Positions 41,297 through 48,631 of a DNA stretch of 64,000 nt are shown here, piece after piece. Each line of letters opens with the position of its first letter. Positions within the stretch are counted from its first letter, which is position 1. Where the stretch lies: contig NZ_FRYK01000006.1 of assembly GCF_900148835.1 (NCBI RefSeq), positions 62,001 through 126,000 on the forward strand, given 5' to 3'. The notes under the pieces were generated by a model, which saw only the letters and a program-made list of their open reading frames with translations, ran no database searches and had not been told where the DNA came from. This DNA is from Flavobacterium cucumis. GTDB lineage: Bacteria; Bacteroidota; Bacteroidia; Flavobacteriales; Flavobacteriaceae. A program made the translations under genes and the position numbers.

Positions 41297-42964
41297 ATGT
41301 TACGATCCCTTTTCCAACCCTTCAAAACCAATGTTTCAGGAATTTCATTGCCTGAAAAGTTTACGTTTCCATTTTATTATGAACCACATGAGTTGAGCCG
41401 TATTGCCGCTTATGAATTGCAAGAATATCTAGCGACACAAACTGACTTTGAGCATAACTTTGGTTTAGATGAACACCAGAAAGGCTTGATAATTGGAAAA
41501 ATGTTTGGTGTTTTAGTCTGTCAAAATCAAGAAGGTGCAATAGGTTATTTATGGGCTTTTTCTGGAAAATTAGCTGGTGTAAATCACCTCCCCTATTTTG
41601 TTCCTACGATTTTTGATATGTTACACGAAGATGGTTTTTTCCGAAAAGAAGAAGAAGTATTGAATGCTATGAATCGTAAAATTGAGATTTTAGAAAATTC
41701 AAACGAACTTCAAAATTGCAAAAAACAATTCGAACTAATAAAAAAAGAAGCTTCAACGGATATTCAAAATCAGAAAGCGAAAATCAAAAGATTGAAGGTG
41801 GAGCGTGATGAAAAACGAATTTCTTTTGCCAATTTATCCCCGACAGATATGGAGCAATTAGAATTGGAACTCTCCGAAGAAAGTAAAAAAGAAAGTATTT
41901 TGCTCAAAAAGATGACAAAATATTGGAATTTTCAAATGGAAAAGGCACAAAAAGAAATCAATTTTCTTTTAGATGAGATTAACCAACTTAAAGAAGAACG
42001 CCGCCAAAAATCGGGTGCTTTACAGCAAAAATTATTTGCTGAATATTCCTTTTTGAACCAATTTGGGGAACGAAAAAGCATAGGAGAAATCTTTAACAAC
42101 AACCCGCCTGCTGGCGCTGGAGAATGTGCTGCACCCAAGTTGTTACATTATGCTTTCGAACATCATTTAAAACCTATCGCTATGGCTGAATTTTGGTGGG
42201 GACAATCGCCAAAATCAGAAATTAGAAAACACAAACAATTTTATCCCGCTTGCAAAAGTAAGTGTGAGCCTATTTTGCTATCGCACATGCTGAAAGGTTT
42301 GGATATGGAAGCGAATCCGTTTCAAGAAAATCCTGCAGAAGGAAAAGACATTGAGCTTGTTTATGAAGATGAATTTTTAGCGGTAATAAACAAACCTGCA
42401 GAATTTCTATCAGTTCCAGGAAAGATAATTTCTGATTCGGTTTTTCAAAGAGTCAAAAGCTTATATCCAAATGCTACGGGGCCTTTAATTGTTCATCGTT
42501 TGGACATGTCAACTTCAGGATTGATGTTGATTGCAAAAGATGAAGCAACCTACGTAAAGTTGCAAAGTCAATTCATCAAACGCACCATTAAAAAACGCTA
42601 TGTGGCTTTATTAGATGGAATTTTAGAAGAACAACAAGGGTATATCGATTTACCCTTACGAGTTGACTTAGACGACCGACCAAGACAATTGGTTTGTTAC
42701 GAACATGGAAAACCAGCACAAACCAAATGGGAAAAAATTGAAATTCGAAATCATCAAACCTTAGTATACTTCTATCCTATTACGGGGAGAACCCATCAAT
42801 TACGAGTACATGCTTCTCATGAAATGGGCTTAAAAACACCTATTCTTGGTGACGATTTGTATGGAAAAAAAGCTCATCGTTTGCATTTACATGCAGCGAG
42901 TTTAACTTTTGAACATCCCGTTACAAAAGAGAAAATGACAATAACAAAAGAAGCTAACTTTTAA
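41297..42964 (+). CDS. RluA family pseudouridine synthase with coiled-coil N-terminal extension
   Basis: 555 residues. The C-terminal catalytic domain (about 345-555) holds VIHR-type motif II as HRLDMSTSGL with the catalytic Asp near 403, then KRYVALLDG, YPITGRTHQLRVHASHEMG and LYGKKAHRLHLHA. The N-terminal 110 residues are a separate conserved domain (FPFYYEPHELSRIAAYELQEYLA). Residues about 115-245 are strongly helical and charged (ELQNCKKQFELIKKEA, RRQKSGALQQKLFAE), a coiled coil. This long form, often labelled RNA pseudouridine synthase, is common in Bacteroidetes and gammaproteobacteria; target bases are unknown. Terminated at 42964-42999. Confidence 0.92.
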   Translation: MLRSLFQPFKTNVSGISLPEKFTFPFYYEPHELSRIAAYELQEYLATQTDFEHNFGLDEHQKGLIIGKMFGVLVCQNQEGAIGYLWAFSGKLAGVNHLPYFVPTIFDMLHEDGFFRKEEEVLNAMNRKIEILENSNELQNCKKQFELIKKEASTDIQNQKAKIKRLKVERDEKRISFANLSPTDMEQLELELSEESKKESILLKKMTKYWNFQMEKAQKEINFLLDEINQLKEERRQKSGALQQKLFAEYSFLNQFGERKSIGEIFNNNPPAGAGECAAPKLLHYAFEHHLKPIAMAEFWWGQSPKSEIRKHKQFYPACKSKCEPILLSHMLKGLDMEANPFQENPAEGKDIELVYEDEFLAVINKPAEFLSVPGKIISDSVFQRVKSLYPNATGPLIVHRLDMSTSGLMLIAKDEATYVKLQSQFIKRTIKKRYVALLDGILEEQQGYIDLPLRVDLDDRPRQLVCYEHGKPAQTKWEKIEIRNHQTLVYFYPITGRTHQLRVHASHEMGLKTPILGDDLYGKKAHRLHLHAASLTFEHPVTKEKMTITKEANF

Positions 42965-42999
42965 AAAAGTGAGCTTCATACTTTAGAAACTCACTTTTT
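42964..42999. terminator. bidirectional terminator
   Basis: Stem AAAAAGTGAG/CTCACTTTTT (42964-42973 with 42990-42999), 16-nt loop. It starts at the last base of the RluA-family gene stop. It could serve the convergent Gre-like gene as well. Confidence 0.8.
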
Positions 43000-43026
43000 A
43001 TTTAATTGTTTTTTATATGATTAGAA

Positions 43027-43401
43027 CTAAAATCTTTCCACTTTAATTATTTCAAAATTTCGCTCACCCGTTCCAAAATCCCATTTTATTTGGTCACCAG
43101 TTTTATTACCAACTAAAGCTAATCCAATATTTCCTACAATGGATTCCGTATTATTTCTTCTTTTAGCCTTTGCTGGTGCTACAAAACTAAAATCTTGCAA
43201 TTCATTAGTTATAAGATCTTTAATTGTGACTTTGCAATCAATAGTTACTACATTATCTGGTAATTCGCTACGTCTAATTTGTTTCGCACGTTTTAATTGC
43301 ACCACCAATTGGTCTTCCACAAACGGAGTCACTTTTTTTCTTCTGAGTAAATCTTTAATTAAATCATAAATTCCTGTTGTCAATATTATGTCTTGATTCA
43401 T
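43027..43401 (-). CDS. GreA/GreB C-terminal-domain protein (Rnk-like), second copy
   Basis: 124 residues with the same architecture as the gene at 39646: short helical N-terminus (YDLIKDLLRRKKVTPFVEDQLVVQLKRAKQ) and FKBP-like GreA C-terminal domain (about 46-124) with VVTIDCKVTIKDLITNELQDFSFVAPAKAKRRNN and NIGLALVGNKTGDQIKWDFGTGE. The two share the pattern GLALVGxKxGDQIxW/SVAIIGFKVNDQVDW. They are probably paralogues from an ancestral duplication, and may bind RNA polymerase or sense cell state. Convergent with the RluA-family gene. Confidence 0.85.
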   Translation of the reverse strand: MNQDIILTTGIYDLIKDLLRRKKVTPFVEDQLVVQLKRAKQIRRSELPDNVVTIDCKVTIKDLITNELQDFSFVAPAKAKRRNNTESIVGNIGLALVGNKTGDQIKWDFGTGERNFEIIKVERF

Positions 43402-43836
43402 TTTTTTATTTTTTTGATAAATGCCTAATTGAAACCTAAGAAATACCCAACCAAATTCAAAATTGAATTTGGCACAAAAGCATCAAAAGGCAAATGATTA
43501 TTAGTTATTTTGTATAAGAAAATGGAGATTTCCCTGTCTTGGGCTTGACAGGGATTATTTAATGAAGACTTTAGCCCTTTTTAAAAATGAATCATCATGC
43601 AAGTAGTTCAAAGTGACTAAACTTCGAACTTCAAGTATGTAAAAAAGAGAACATGGATTCATTTCTAATAAATAATATCAAATTTAAAACTATTTCATGC
43701 GATTAAAAAATATTTAACAATTCATTATCCTTTACTACGCTAAAAACATCTCTTTTAGCAAAAATTAGGAATACAAGTTTATTTCTATAAATTATAAAAT
43801 TTAAACTCTTATATTTAGATTTTGAAATCAAAATTT
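43402..43836. other. 435-bp intergenic region with two inverted repeats
   Basis: No gene seen. CCAAATTCAA-AA-TTGAATTTGG (43451-43472) is a perfect 22-bp palindrome. TCCCTGTC/GACAGGGA (43531-43538 with 43547-43554) is an 8-bp stem with 8-nt loop, followed by ATTATTTAAT rather than a T-run. The region separates the divergent Gre-like and M1 peptidase genes, so it may contain an operator and a small RNA. Nothing else stands out. Confidence 0.5.
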
Positions 43837-45456
43837 ATGAAAAACAGTTTTTTAGTGGTGCTATTAGTATTAGGAATACAGCAAATCAATGCCCAATTTA
43901 CACGTCGCGATTCTTTACAAGGTGGTTTGCGAATTGAAAGAACCTCTTATGATGTGAAACGTTATGATTTGAACATTACGATACACCCAGAACAAAAAAG
44001 CATCGAAGGATTTAATGAAATTACGTTTGAAGTGTTAGTGCCAACACAAAAAATTCAATTGGATTTATTTGATAATATGAAAGTAGATTCGATTGTTTGG
44101 AATACCAAAAAATTACAATACCAGCGCGAGTATGACGCTGTTTTTATAGCTTTTCCTGAAAAATTAGCTTCAAAATCAAATCACAAGTTACAATTTTATT
44201 ATTCGGGTAACCCTAAAATCGCAAAAAATGCTCCTTGGGATGGCGGATTTGTTTTCAAAAAAGACAGTAATGGTAAAGACTTTATTGGAGTAGCAGTACA
44301 AGGAACAGGTGCTAGTTTGTGGTATCCTGTAAAAGATTCTCAAAGTGACGAACCCGACTTTGGTGCATCTATTAAGGTAGCGGTTCCAAACGGGGTTATG
44401 AACGTTTCTAACGGTCGTTTTTTAGGATCCGAAGATTTAAAGAATGGTTATACTCGATGGGATTGGGAGGTTAAAAATCCAATCAACAATTACACTATAA
44501 CGGTAAATATTGCTGATTATGTTCACATTCAAGATAAAATGCCCGATTTAGATTTAGATTACTATGTTTTGAGAGAAAATGAAACCAAAGCACGTGAACA
44601 TTTTGCAGAAGTAAAACCAATGATGGAATGTTTTCAATCGAAATTTGGTCGTTATCCGTTTTGGGAAGATGGGTATAAATTAGTGGAAACGCCCTATTTA
44701 GGCATGGAACATCAAAGTGCCGTAGCTTATGGCAACAAATACAAAAAAGGATACATGGGTTTTGACTTATCGGGAACAGGCGTTGGGATGTTTTTCGATT
44801 ACATCACAATTCATGAAACAGGGCACGAATGGTTTGGAAATAGCATCACGAGTACGGATATCGCCGACATGTGGATTCATGAAGGATTTACGACGTATTC
44901 TGAAACCGTATTTGTAGAATGCATGAAAGGGTATGATGATGCGATGAAATACATAAATGGTCAAGCTAGAAATATTAGAAACGACAAGCCTATTATTGGT
45001 CAATTTGGCGTCAATAACGAAGGTTCTGGTGATATGTATTATAAAGGTTCTTTGCTGTTAAATACCCTGAGACATGTAATCGCAGATGACGAAAAATGGT
45101 GGAAACTATTATATGATTACACTGAGACTTACAAAAAGAAAATAATTACAACGGAAACCGTTATTACCTATTTCAATGAGGCTTCTGGAATGGATTTAAC
45201 CCCTATTTTCAATCAGTATTTGTATACAAATAAAATCCCAGTTTTAAATTATGAAGTCACTGGAGATTATCTAAATTATTCTTGGTCAAATGTAAATGAA
45301 GATTTTAATATGCCAATAGACATTGATTTTGAAGGTAAAAAAATGAGATTGTACCCAACTCTTGAAAACCAAAAAATAAAGCTAAAAAAACTACGAAAAA
45401 GAAGTTTTCAAATCTATGACAACCAATTTTTTATAAAATTAGAAGAGAAAGATTAA
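43837..45456 (+). CDS. M1 family metallopeptidase (aminopeptidase-like), secreted
   Basis: Zinc aminopeptidase of family M1, 539 residues from the ATG at 43837 (an upstream TTG at 43822 is rejected). A signal peptide MKNSFLVVLLVLGIQQINA places it in the periplasm or outside. The N-terminal beta domain covers about 25-220 (RTSYDVKRYDLNITIHPEQKSIEGF, SLWYPVKDSQSDEPDF). The catalytic domain has the exopeptidase motif as GMEHQ, HExxH in HETGHEWFGN near 325 and the third zinc ligand Glu in HEGFTTYSE. It is short, ending without the usual C-terminal ARM domain, as in other flavobacterial members. The stop codon lies in the loop of its terminator. Confidence 0.93.
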   Translation: MKNSFLVVLLVLGIQQINAQFTRRDSLQGGLRIERTSYDVKRYDLNITIHPEQKSIEGFNEITFEVLVPTQKIQLDLFDNMKVDSIVWNTKKLQYQREYDAVFIAFPEKLASKSNHKLQFYYSGNPKIAKNAPWDGGFVFKKDSNGKDFIGVAVQGTGASLWYPVKDSQSDEPDFGASIKVAVPNGVMNVSNGRFLGSEDLKNGYTRWDWEVKNPINNYTITVNIADYVHIQDKMPDLDLDYYVLRENETKAREHFAEVKPMMECFQSKFGRYPFWEDGYKLVETPYLGMEHQSAVAYGNKYKKGYMGFDLSGTGVGMFFDYITIHETGHEWFGNSITSTDIADMWIHEGFTTYSETVFVECMKGYDDAMKYINGQARNIRNDKPIIGQFGVNNEGSGDMYYKGSLLLNTLRHVIADDEKWWKLLYDYTETYKKKIITTETVITYFNEASGMDLTPIFNQYLYTNKIPVLNYEVTGDYLNYSWSNVNEDFNMPIDIDFEGKKMRLYPTLENQKIKLKKLRKRSFQIYDNQFFIKLEEKD

Positions 45457-45477
45457 ATCTTTCTCTTTTTTTTTTTT
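45444..45477 (+). terminator. terminator overlapping the M1 peptidase stop codon
   Basis: Perfect 10-bp stem AGAGAAAGAT/ATCTTTCTCT (45444-45453 with 45457-45466) with the stop codon TAA as the whole 3-nt loop, then eleven T. The last codons of the peptidase form the 5' arm. Confidence 0.85.
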
Positions 45478-45486
45478 AATGTTGGT

Positions 45487-46050
45487 TTAAAAAGAATATC
45501 CTAATCTAAGGTTTAAATTAATTGCGATTTCCCCTTCGTTTTCTAAATAACCCGCTTGCTTTGCAAAAAAATAACGATATCCCAGTCCTACACCTGTCTC
45601 ATAAGTAAAGTGATTTCCTAAAGTTCTTTTAATACCCCATGTTGGTACGACCCCAATATCGGTAATAATATTTACGGATTCATTATTTGAAATTACAAAC
45701 CAATCGGGATGGTAATAAGTTTCGAGCGAGAAGAAATTACCACTATTTTTATCAATTTTTTTAGATTTAGAACGTCTTTTTTCTAGATTATAATACCAAC
45801 GAGGCTCAACACGAAGAACAGGAGCAAAAACAAATCCTGTTTTTTCATAATATTTCCCTGCCCAAATACCTGTATCGAAACCAATTTCAGACCTTAATAC
45901 GATTTCGGATGTTAATTTAGTTTCATTGTGAACCCAAATACCTAAAAAACCTGTTTGCACACCATAAATGGATTTCGCAACACTTGTTTCCTGAGAATGA
46001 GTACAATGAAAAAACAAACTCATCAAAAGGGCAATACCAATTTTTTTCAT
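45487..46050 (-). CDS. outer-membrane beta-barrel-like hypothetical protein
   Basis: 187 residues with a signal peptide (MKKIGIALLMSLFFHCTHSQ). The mature part consists of alternating strands with aromatic ends (VLRSEIGFDTGIWAG, RVEPRWYYNLEKRR, YETGVGLGYRYFFAKQ, EIAINLNLRLGYSF). The terminal GYSF is a typical C-terminal beta-barrel signal. No further family is recognised. The same-strand MenE-like gene lies 89 bp upstream. It probably spans the outer membrane, but a secreted lipid-binding barrel is possible. Confidence 0.75.
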   Translation of the reverse strand: MKKIGIALLMSLFFHCTHSQETSVAKSIYGVQTGFLGIWVHNETKLTSEIVLRSEIGFDTGIWAGKYYEKTGFVFAPVLRVEPRWYYNLEKRRSKSKKIDKNSGNFFSLETYYHPDWFVISNNESVNIITDIGVVPTWGIKRTLGNHFTYETGVGLGYRYFFAKQAGYLENEGEIAINLNLRLGYSF

Positions 46051-46139
46051 AGCCTATTTAATATTAAAAAGCATTTCTCTGAGGAAGACGTAACGGAACA
46101 ACAATTCAAAATCTGCTTTGGATATGGAATTACTTCTGT

Positions 46140-47204
46140 CTAGGATACGTTAACTTTTATTTTTTTTAATGTTTCCGTTCTATTAATTTTAGTAGTTTCT
46201 GTTCTTTCAAAATGGGAAACCAAGTAAGTGGCTTTGGGTTTTTCAAATTTTTCTAATCCGTCAAATATCTGGGAATCCAAAGAAATTTCTTTATCTGATT
46301 CAAGGACTAAAATAACTTTATGTCCTAAAATAGGATCCGGTTCCGAAGCAATAAAAAAAGGGACCCCAATTTGAGAGGCAAGTTTAGCCTCAATTTGTTC
46401 GGGAAACAATTTTATACCACCACTATTAATTACATTATCATAACGGCCTAACCATTGAAATTGGCGGTTATTTTGAATTTCAACGATATCATTTGTGATT
46501 ATTTTTCCATCTGTAATAGTTGGTGCTTCTATAACCAAACAAGCTCTCTCGTCTTTGGATATGGACGCGTGTTCCAAAACATTAAAAAAAGGCTCTCCGA
46601 TTTTTCTTGCCGCGATATGCGTCAGTGTTTCAGTCATGCCATAGGTTTCGTAAATATCAGATGGAATTGTTTGTAGTTTTAAAGCTAAATCATCTGAAAC
46701 TTTAGCACCTCCAATAATTATTTTCTTAAATTGATGTAGCTTATCCAAACTGTTTTCAGCTTGAAGAGGAACTAAAGCTGTAAAGTCATACTTTTTATTA
46801 GGTAACAAATCATTTAAATGACTGTTAGGAGCTATCAAATCTATTTCTAAGCCAATAATTATTGCCCTAACCAACATCATTTTTCCAGCAATATATCGTG
46901 ATGGTAAAGCATGTAAGATGGTATCCCCTGGTCGTAGATCAAAGAAGTTGGCCGTTGCAATAGCTGAATTAACCATCGCTTGTTTGTTCACAGTGATATT
47001 CTTTGGCATCCCTGTGGTCCCAGAAGTAGTCAAAACAATGGTCTCCTTATCATCAATCCAATCCAATAAAAACTCGCCAAACTCTTTTTCAAAAGAAGCT
47101 CCTTCTTTAATTAAACTATATGCCAATTGAAACAACGATTGTTTTTCAATATGAAATCCGTTAATTTTAAAACGATTGTGAATATTTCGATAATGAGGTA
47201 TCAT
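46140..47204 (-). CDS. AMP-binding protein, probable O-succinylbenzoate-CoA ligase (MenE-like)
   Basis: ANL-family adenylate-forming ligase, 354 residues, which is short for the family (about 450-500) as in flavobacterial MenE. The phosphate loop is LTTSGTTGMPKNI (about 57-69), the A5 motif is YETYGMTETLTHIA (about 189-202), A7 is WLGRYDNVINSGGIKLFPEQIE (about 252-273), and KINRTETLKK at the end carries the catalytic lysine region. It should activate o-succinylbenzoate in menaquinone synthesis; no other men genes are in the window, so the substrate is inferred from length and lineage. Upstream CPBP protease gene on the same strand, 44 bp away. Confidence 0.82.
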   Translation of the reverse strand: MIPHYRNIHNRFKINGFHIEKQSLFQLAYSLIKEGASFEKEFGEFLLDWIDDKETIVLTTSGTTGMPKNITVNKQAMVNSAIATANFFDLRPGDTILHALPSRYIAGKMMLVRAIIIGLEIDLIAPNSHLNDLLPNKKYDFTALVPLQAENSLDKLHQFKKIIIGGAKVSDDLALKLQTIPSDIYETYGMTETLTHIAARKIGEPFFNVLEHASISKDERACLVIEAPTITDGKIITNDIVEIQNNRQFQWLGRYDNVINSGGIKLFPEQIEAKLASQIGVPFFIASEPDPILGHKVILVLESDKEISLDSQIFDGLEKFEKPKATYLVSHFERTETTKINRTETLKKIKVNVS

Positions 47205-47248
47205 GATGATAAAAGTTTAAATAAATTAAAAAAGTGAGCTAATTAATT

Positions 47249-48166
47249 TTAATCCTCTTGATGGTTACCTAGTAACTTTTCTTTCCAACTGCTCCATTTG
47301 TAAATTTTAGAAAACACAAAGATTAAAATTGGATATATAATAAATACTGGTAAAAAAGCTTCATAATCTAAAGAAGGTTCTGACAAATCTTTAAAAACAG
47401 AGTATGTTTTAAAAACTGTAAAATCAGATGTTATTAACAAAGCCGCTGTCATGTTGTTGGCTGCATGAAAACCAATCGCCAATTCGGTCCCCTCATCCAT
47501 CAAAGTAATAATCCCTAAAAAAAGACCGGTTCCAATGTAATACACCAAAATGAGATAGCCCATTTTTTGAACTTCTGGATTAAAAATATGCATGACACCA
47601 AAAATAACAGATGTCATCACTAAAGGAAACCATTTGTTTTTTGACAAATTAAAAAAACCTTGCATTAAGTAACCTCTAAAAACCAATTCTTCGGTAGTGG
47701 TTTGAATGGGCATCAAAACCAACGTAATTAATACCAATAATAAAAATGGAACTAAATTAAACTGCAATTGTATTTGAGAACTGTCAGTAAAATACGAAAT
47801 TACAATTAGCGTTGAAGAAAACAGTGCCCAAATAGTGAAGGCTACAAAAACGCGCTTCCAATCAATTGAATTCCTTGATGTTACAATAGAAAGAAACGAC
47901 TGATGATGCCCTTTTTTTACAACAAAAATTAGCGTTAAAAAAGCAAAAACAAAAGATATTAATATTAAAAACAAGAACAAATTTGAATCAAACATGGCAT
48001 AGAGATCCTTCTCCGATGTTGGCATCTTATTTGTTGAAAAACCAGTTATTATAACCGCTAATCCAAGTGGAATTTGCCCTACTAAAGAACCTAAAAAAAC
48101 CAATATTGAACCTAGGAGATACTTCCAAAAATCATTTTCTTTTTTAAAACCTTGTGCTATAAACAT
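47249..48166 (-). CDS. CPBP family intramembrane glutamic endopeptidase
   Basis: Membrane protease of the CPBP/Abi family, 305 residues from the ATG at 48166; an in-frame upstream TTG (48229) is rejected. About eight membrane segments. The catalytic motif EELVFRGYLMQGF (EExxxR, about 185-197), then FGVMHIFNP (FxxxH, about 217-225) and FHAANN (HxxxN, about 252-257), all conserved, so it is probably active. Its job, for example prenyl-protein-like cleavage or bacteriocin immunity, cannot be told. Divergent from the ArsC-like gene at 48212. Confidence 0.88.
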   Translation of the reverse strand: MFIAQGFKKENDFWKYLLGSILVFLGSLVGQIPLGLAVIITGFSTNKMPTSEKDLYAMFDSNLFLFLILISFVFAFLTLIFVVKKGHHQSFLSIVTSRNSIDWKRVFVAFTIWALFSSTLIVISYFTDSSQIQLQFNLVPFLLLVLITLVLMPIQTTTEELVFRGYLMQGFFNLSKNKWFPLVMTSVIFGVMHIFNPEVQKMGYLILVYYIGTGLFLGIITLMDEGTELAIGFHAANNMTAALLITSDFTVFKTYSVFKDLSEPSLDYEAFLPVFIIYPILIFVFSKIYKWSSWKEKLLGNHQED

Positions 48167-48178
48167 ATTGTAAACTAT

Positions 48179-48186
48179 TACTTTTG
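48179..48186 (+). promoter_or_regulatory. -7 box for the ArsC-like gene
   Basis: TACTTTTG, a perfect TAnnTTTG; the transcript should start near 48192, 20 nt before the ATG at 48212. A TTG at 48152-48154 is 24 bp upstream, just outside the usual spacing. Confidence 0.5.
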
Positions 48187-48211
48187 TGCAATAATAAACA
48201 AAAAATACGAT

Positions 48212-48556
48212 ATGATTACCATTTACCACAATCCAAAATGCAGCAAATCGAGAGCAGGTTTGTGCGAAATAGAAACTTTAAATCTACCTTTTACTATAAG
48301 ACGCTATTTAGACCATCCTTTAACGAAAGAAGAACTTGTTGCGCTCCTAGAAAAACTTCAAATGAAACCAATTGAATTGGTCAGAACAAAAGAAGCTATT
48401 TGGAAAGAACAATATAGAGAAAAGGAAATGAACGATGACGAAATCATAGATGCTCTATTAACTCATCCTAAGTTAATTGAAAGACCAATTGTTGTTTTTG
48501 GAGATAAAGCAATAATTGCGAGACCTATAGAAAAGATTAACGATTTGCTAGGGTAG
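48212..48556 (+). CDS. ArsC/Spx family protein (arsenate reductase-like)
   Basis: 114 residues with a thioredoxin fold of the ArsC family, no signal peptide. The active-site cysteine is C10 in YHNPKCSKSRAGL. The block LVRTKEAIWKEQ and RPIVVFGDKAIIARPIEKINDLL (about 90-112) carry the ArsC RP(I/V)V signature, including the arginine that binds oxyanion. Reduction of arsenate with glutaredoxin or glutathione is the family activity; some flavobacterial members act elsewhere. The ATG at 48212 fits the family N-terminus; upstream in-frame codons at 48152 belong to the divergent region. It has its own promoter. Confidence 0.88.
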   Translation: MITIYHNPKCSKSRAGLCEIETLNLPFTIRRYLDHPLTKEELVALLEKLQMKPIELVRTKEAIWKEQYREKEMNDDEIIDALLTHPKLIERPIVVFGDKAIIARPIEKINDLLG

Positions 48557-48631
48557 TTTTAACAAAGAATTAGGAAAGTTAGGTGTAACCAAAGGCTATT
48601 TTTGTCCACTTATTGATAAAATAACAAATTG

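Noticed and set aside
43540..43560. Terminator after the GACAGGG hairpin
   Set aside because: The stem is followed by ATTATTTAAT, not a T-run, and no gene ends upstream on that strand; left as a palindrome only.
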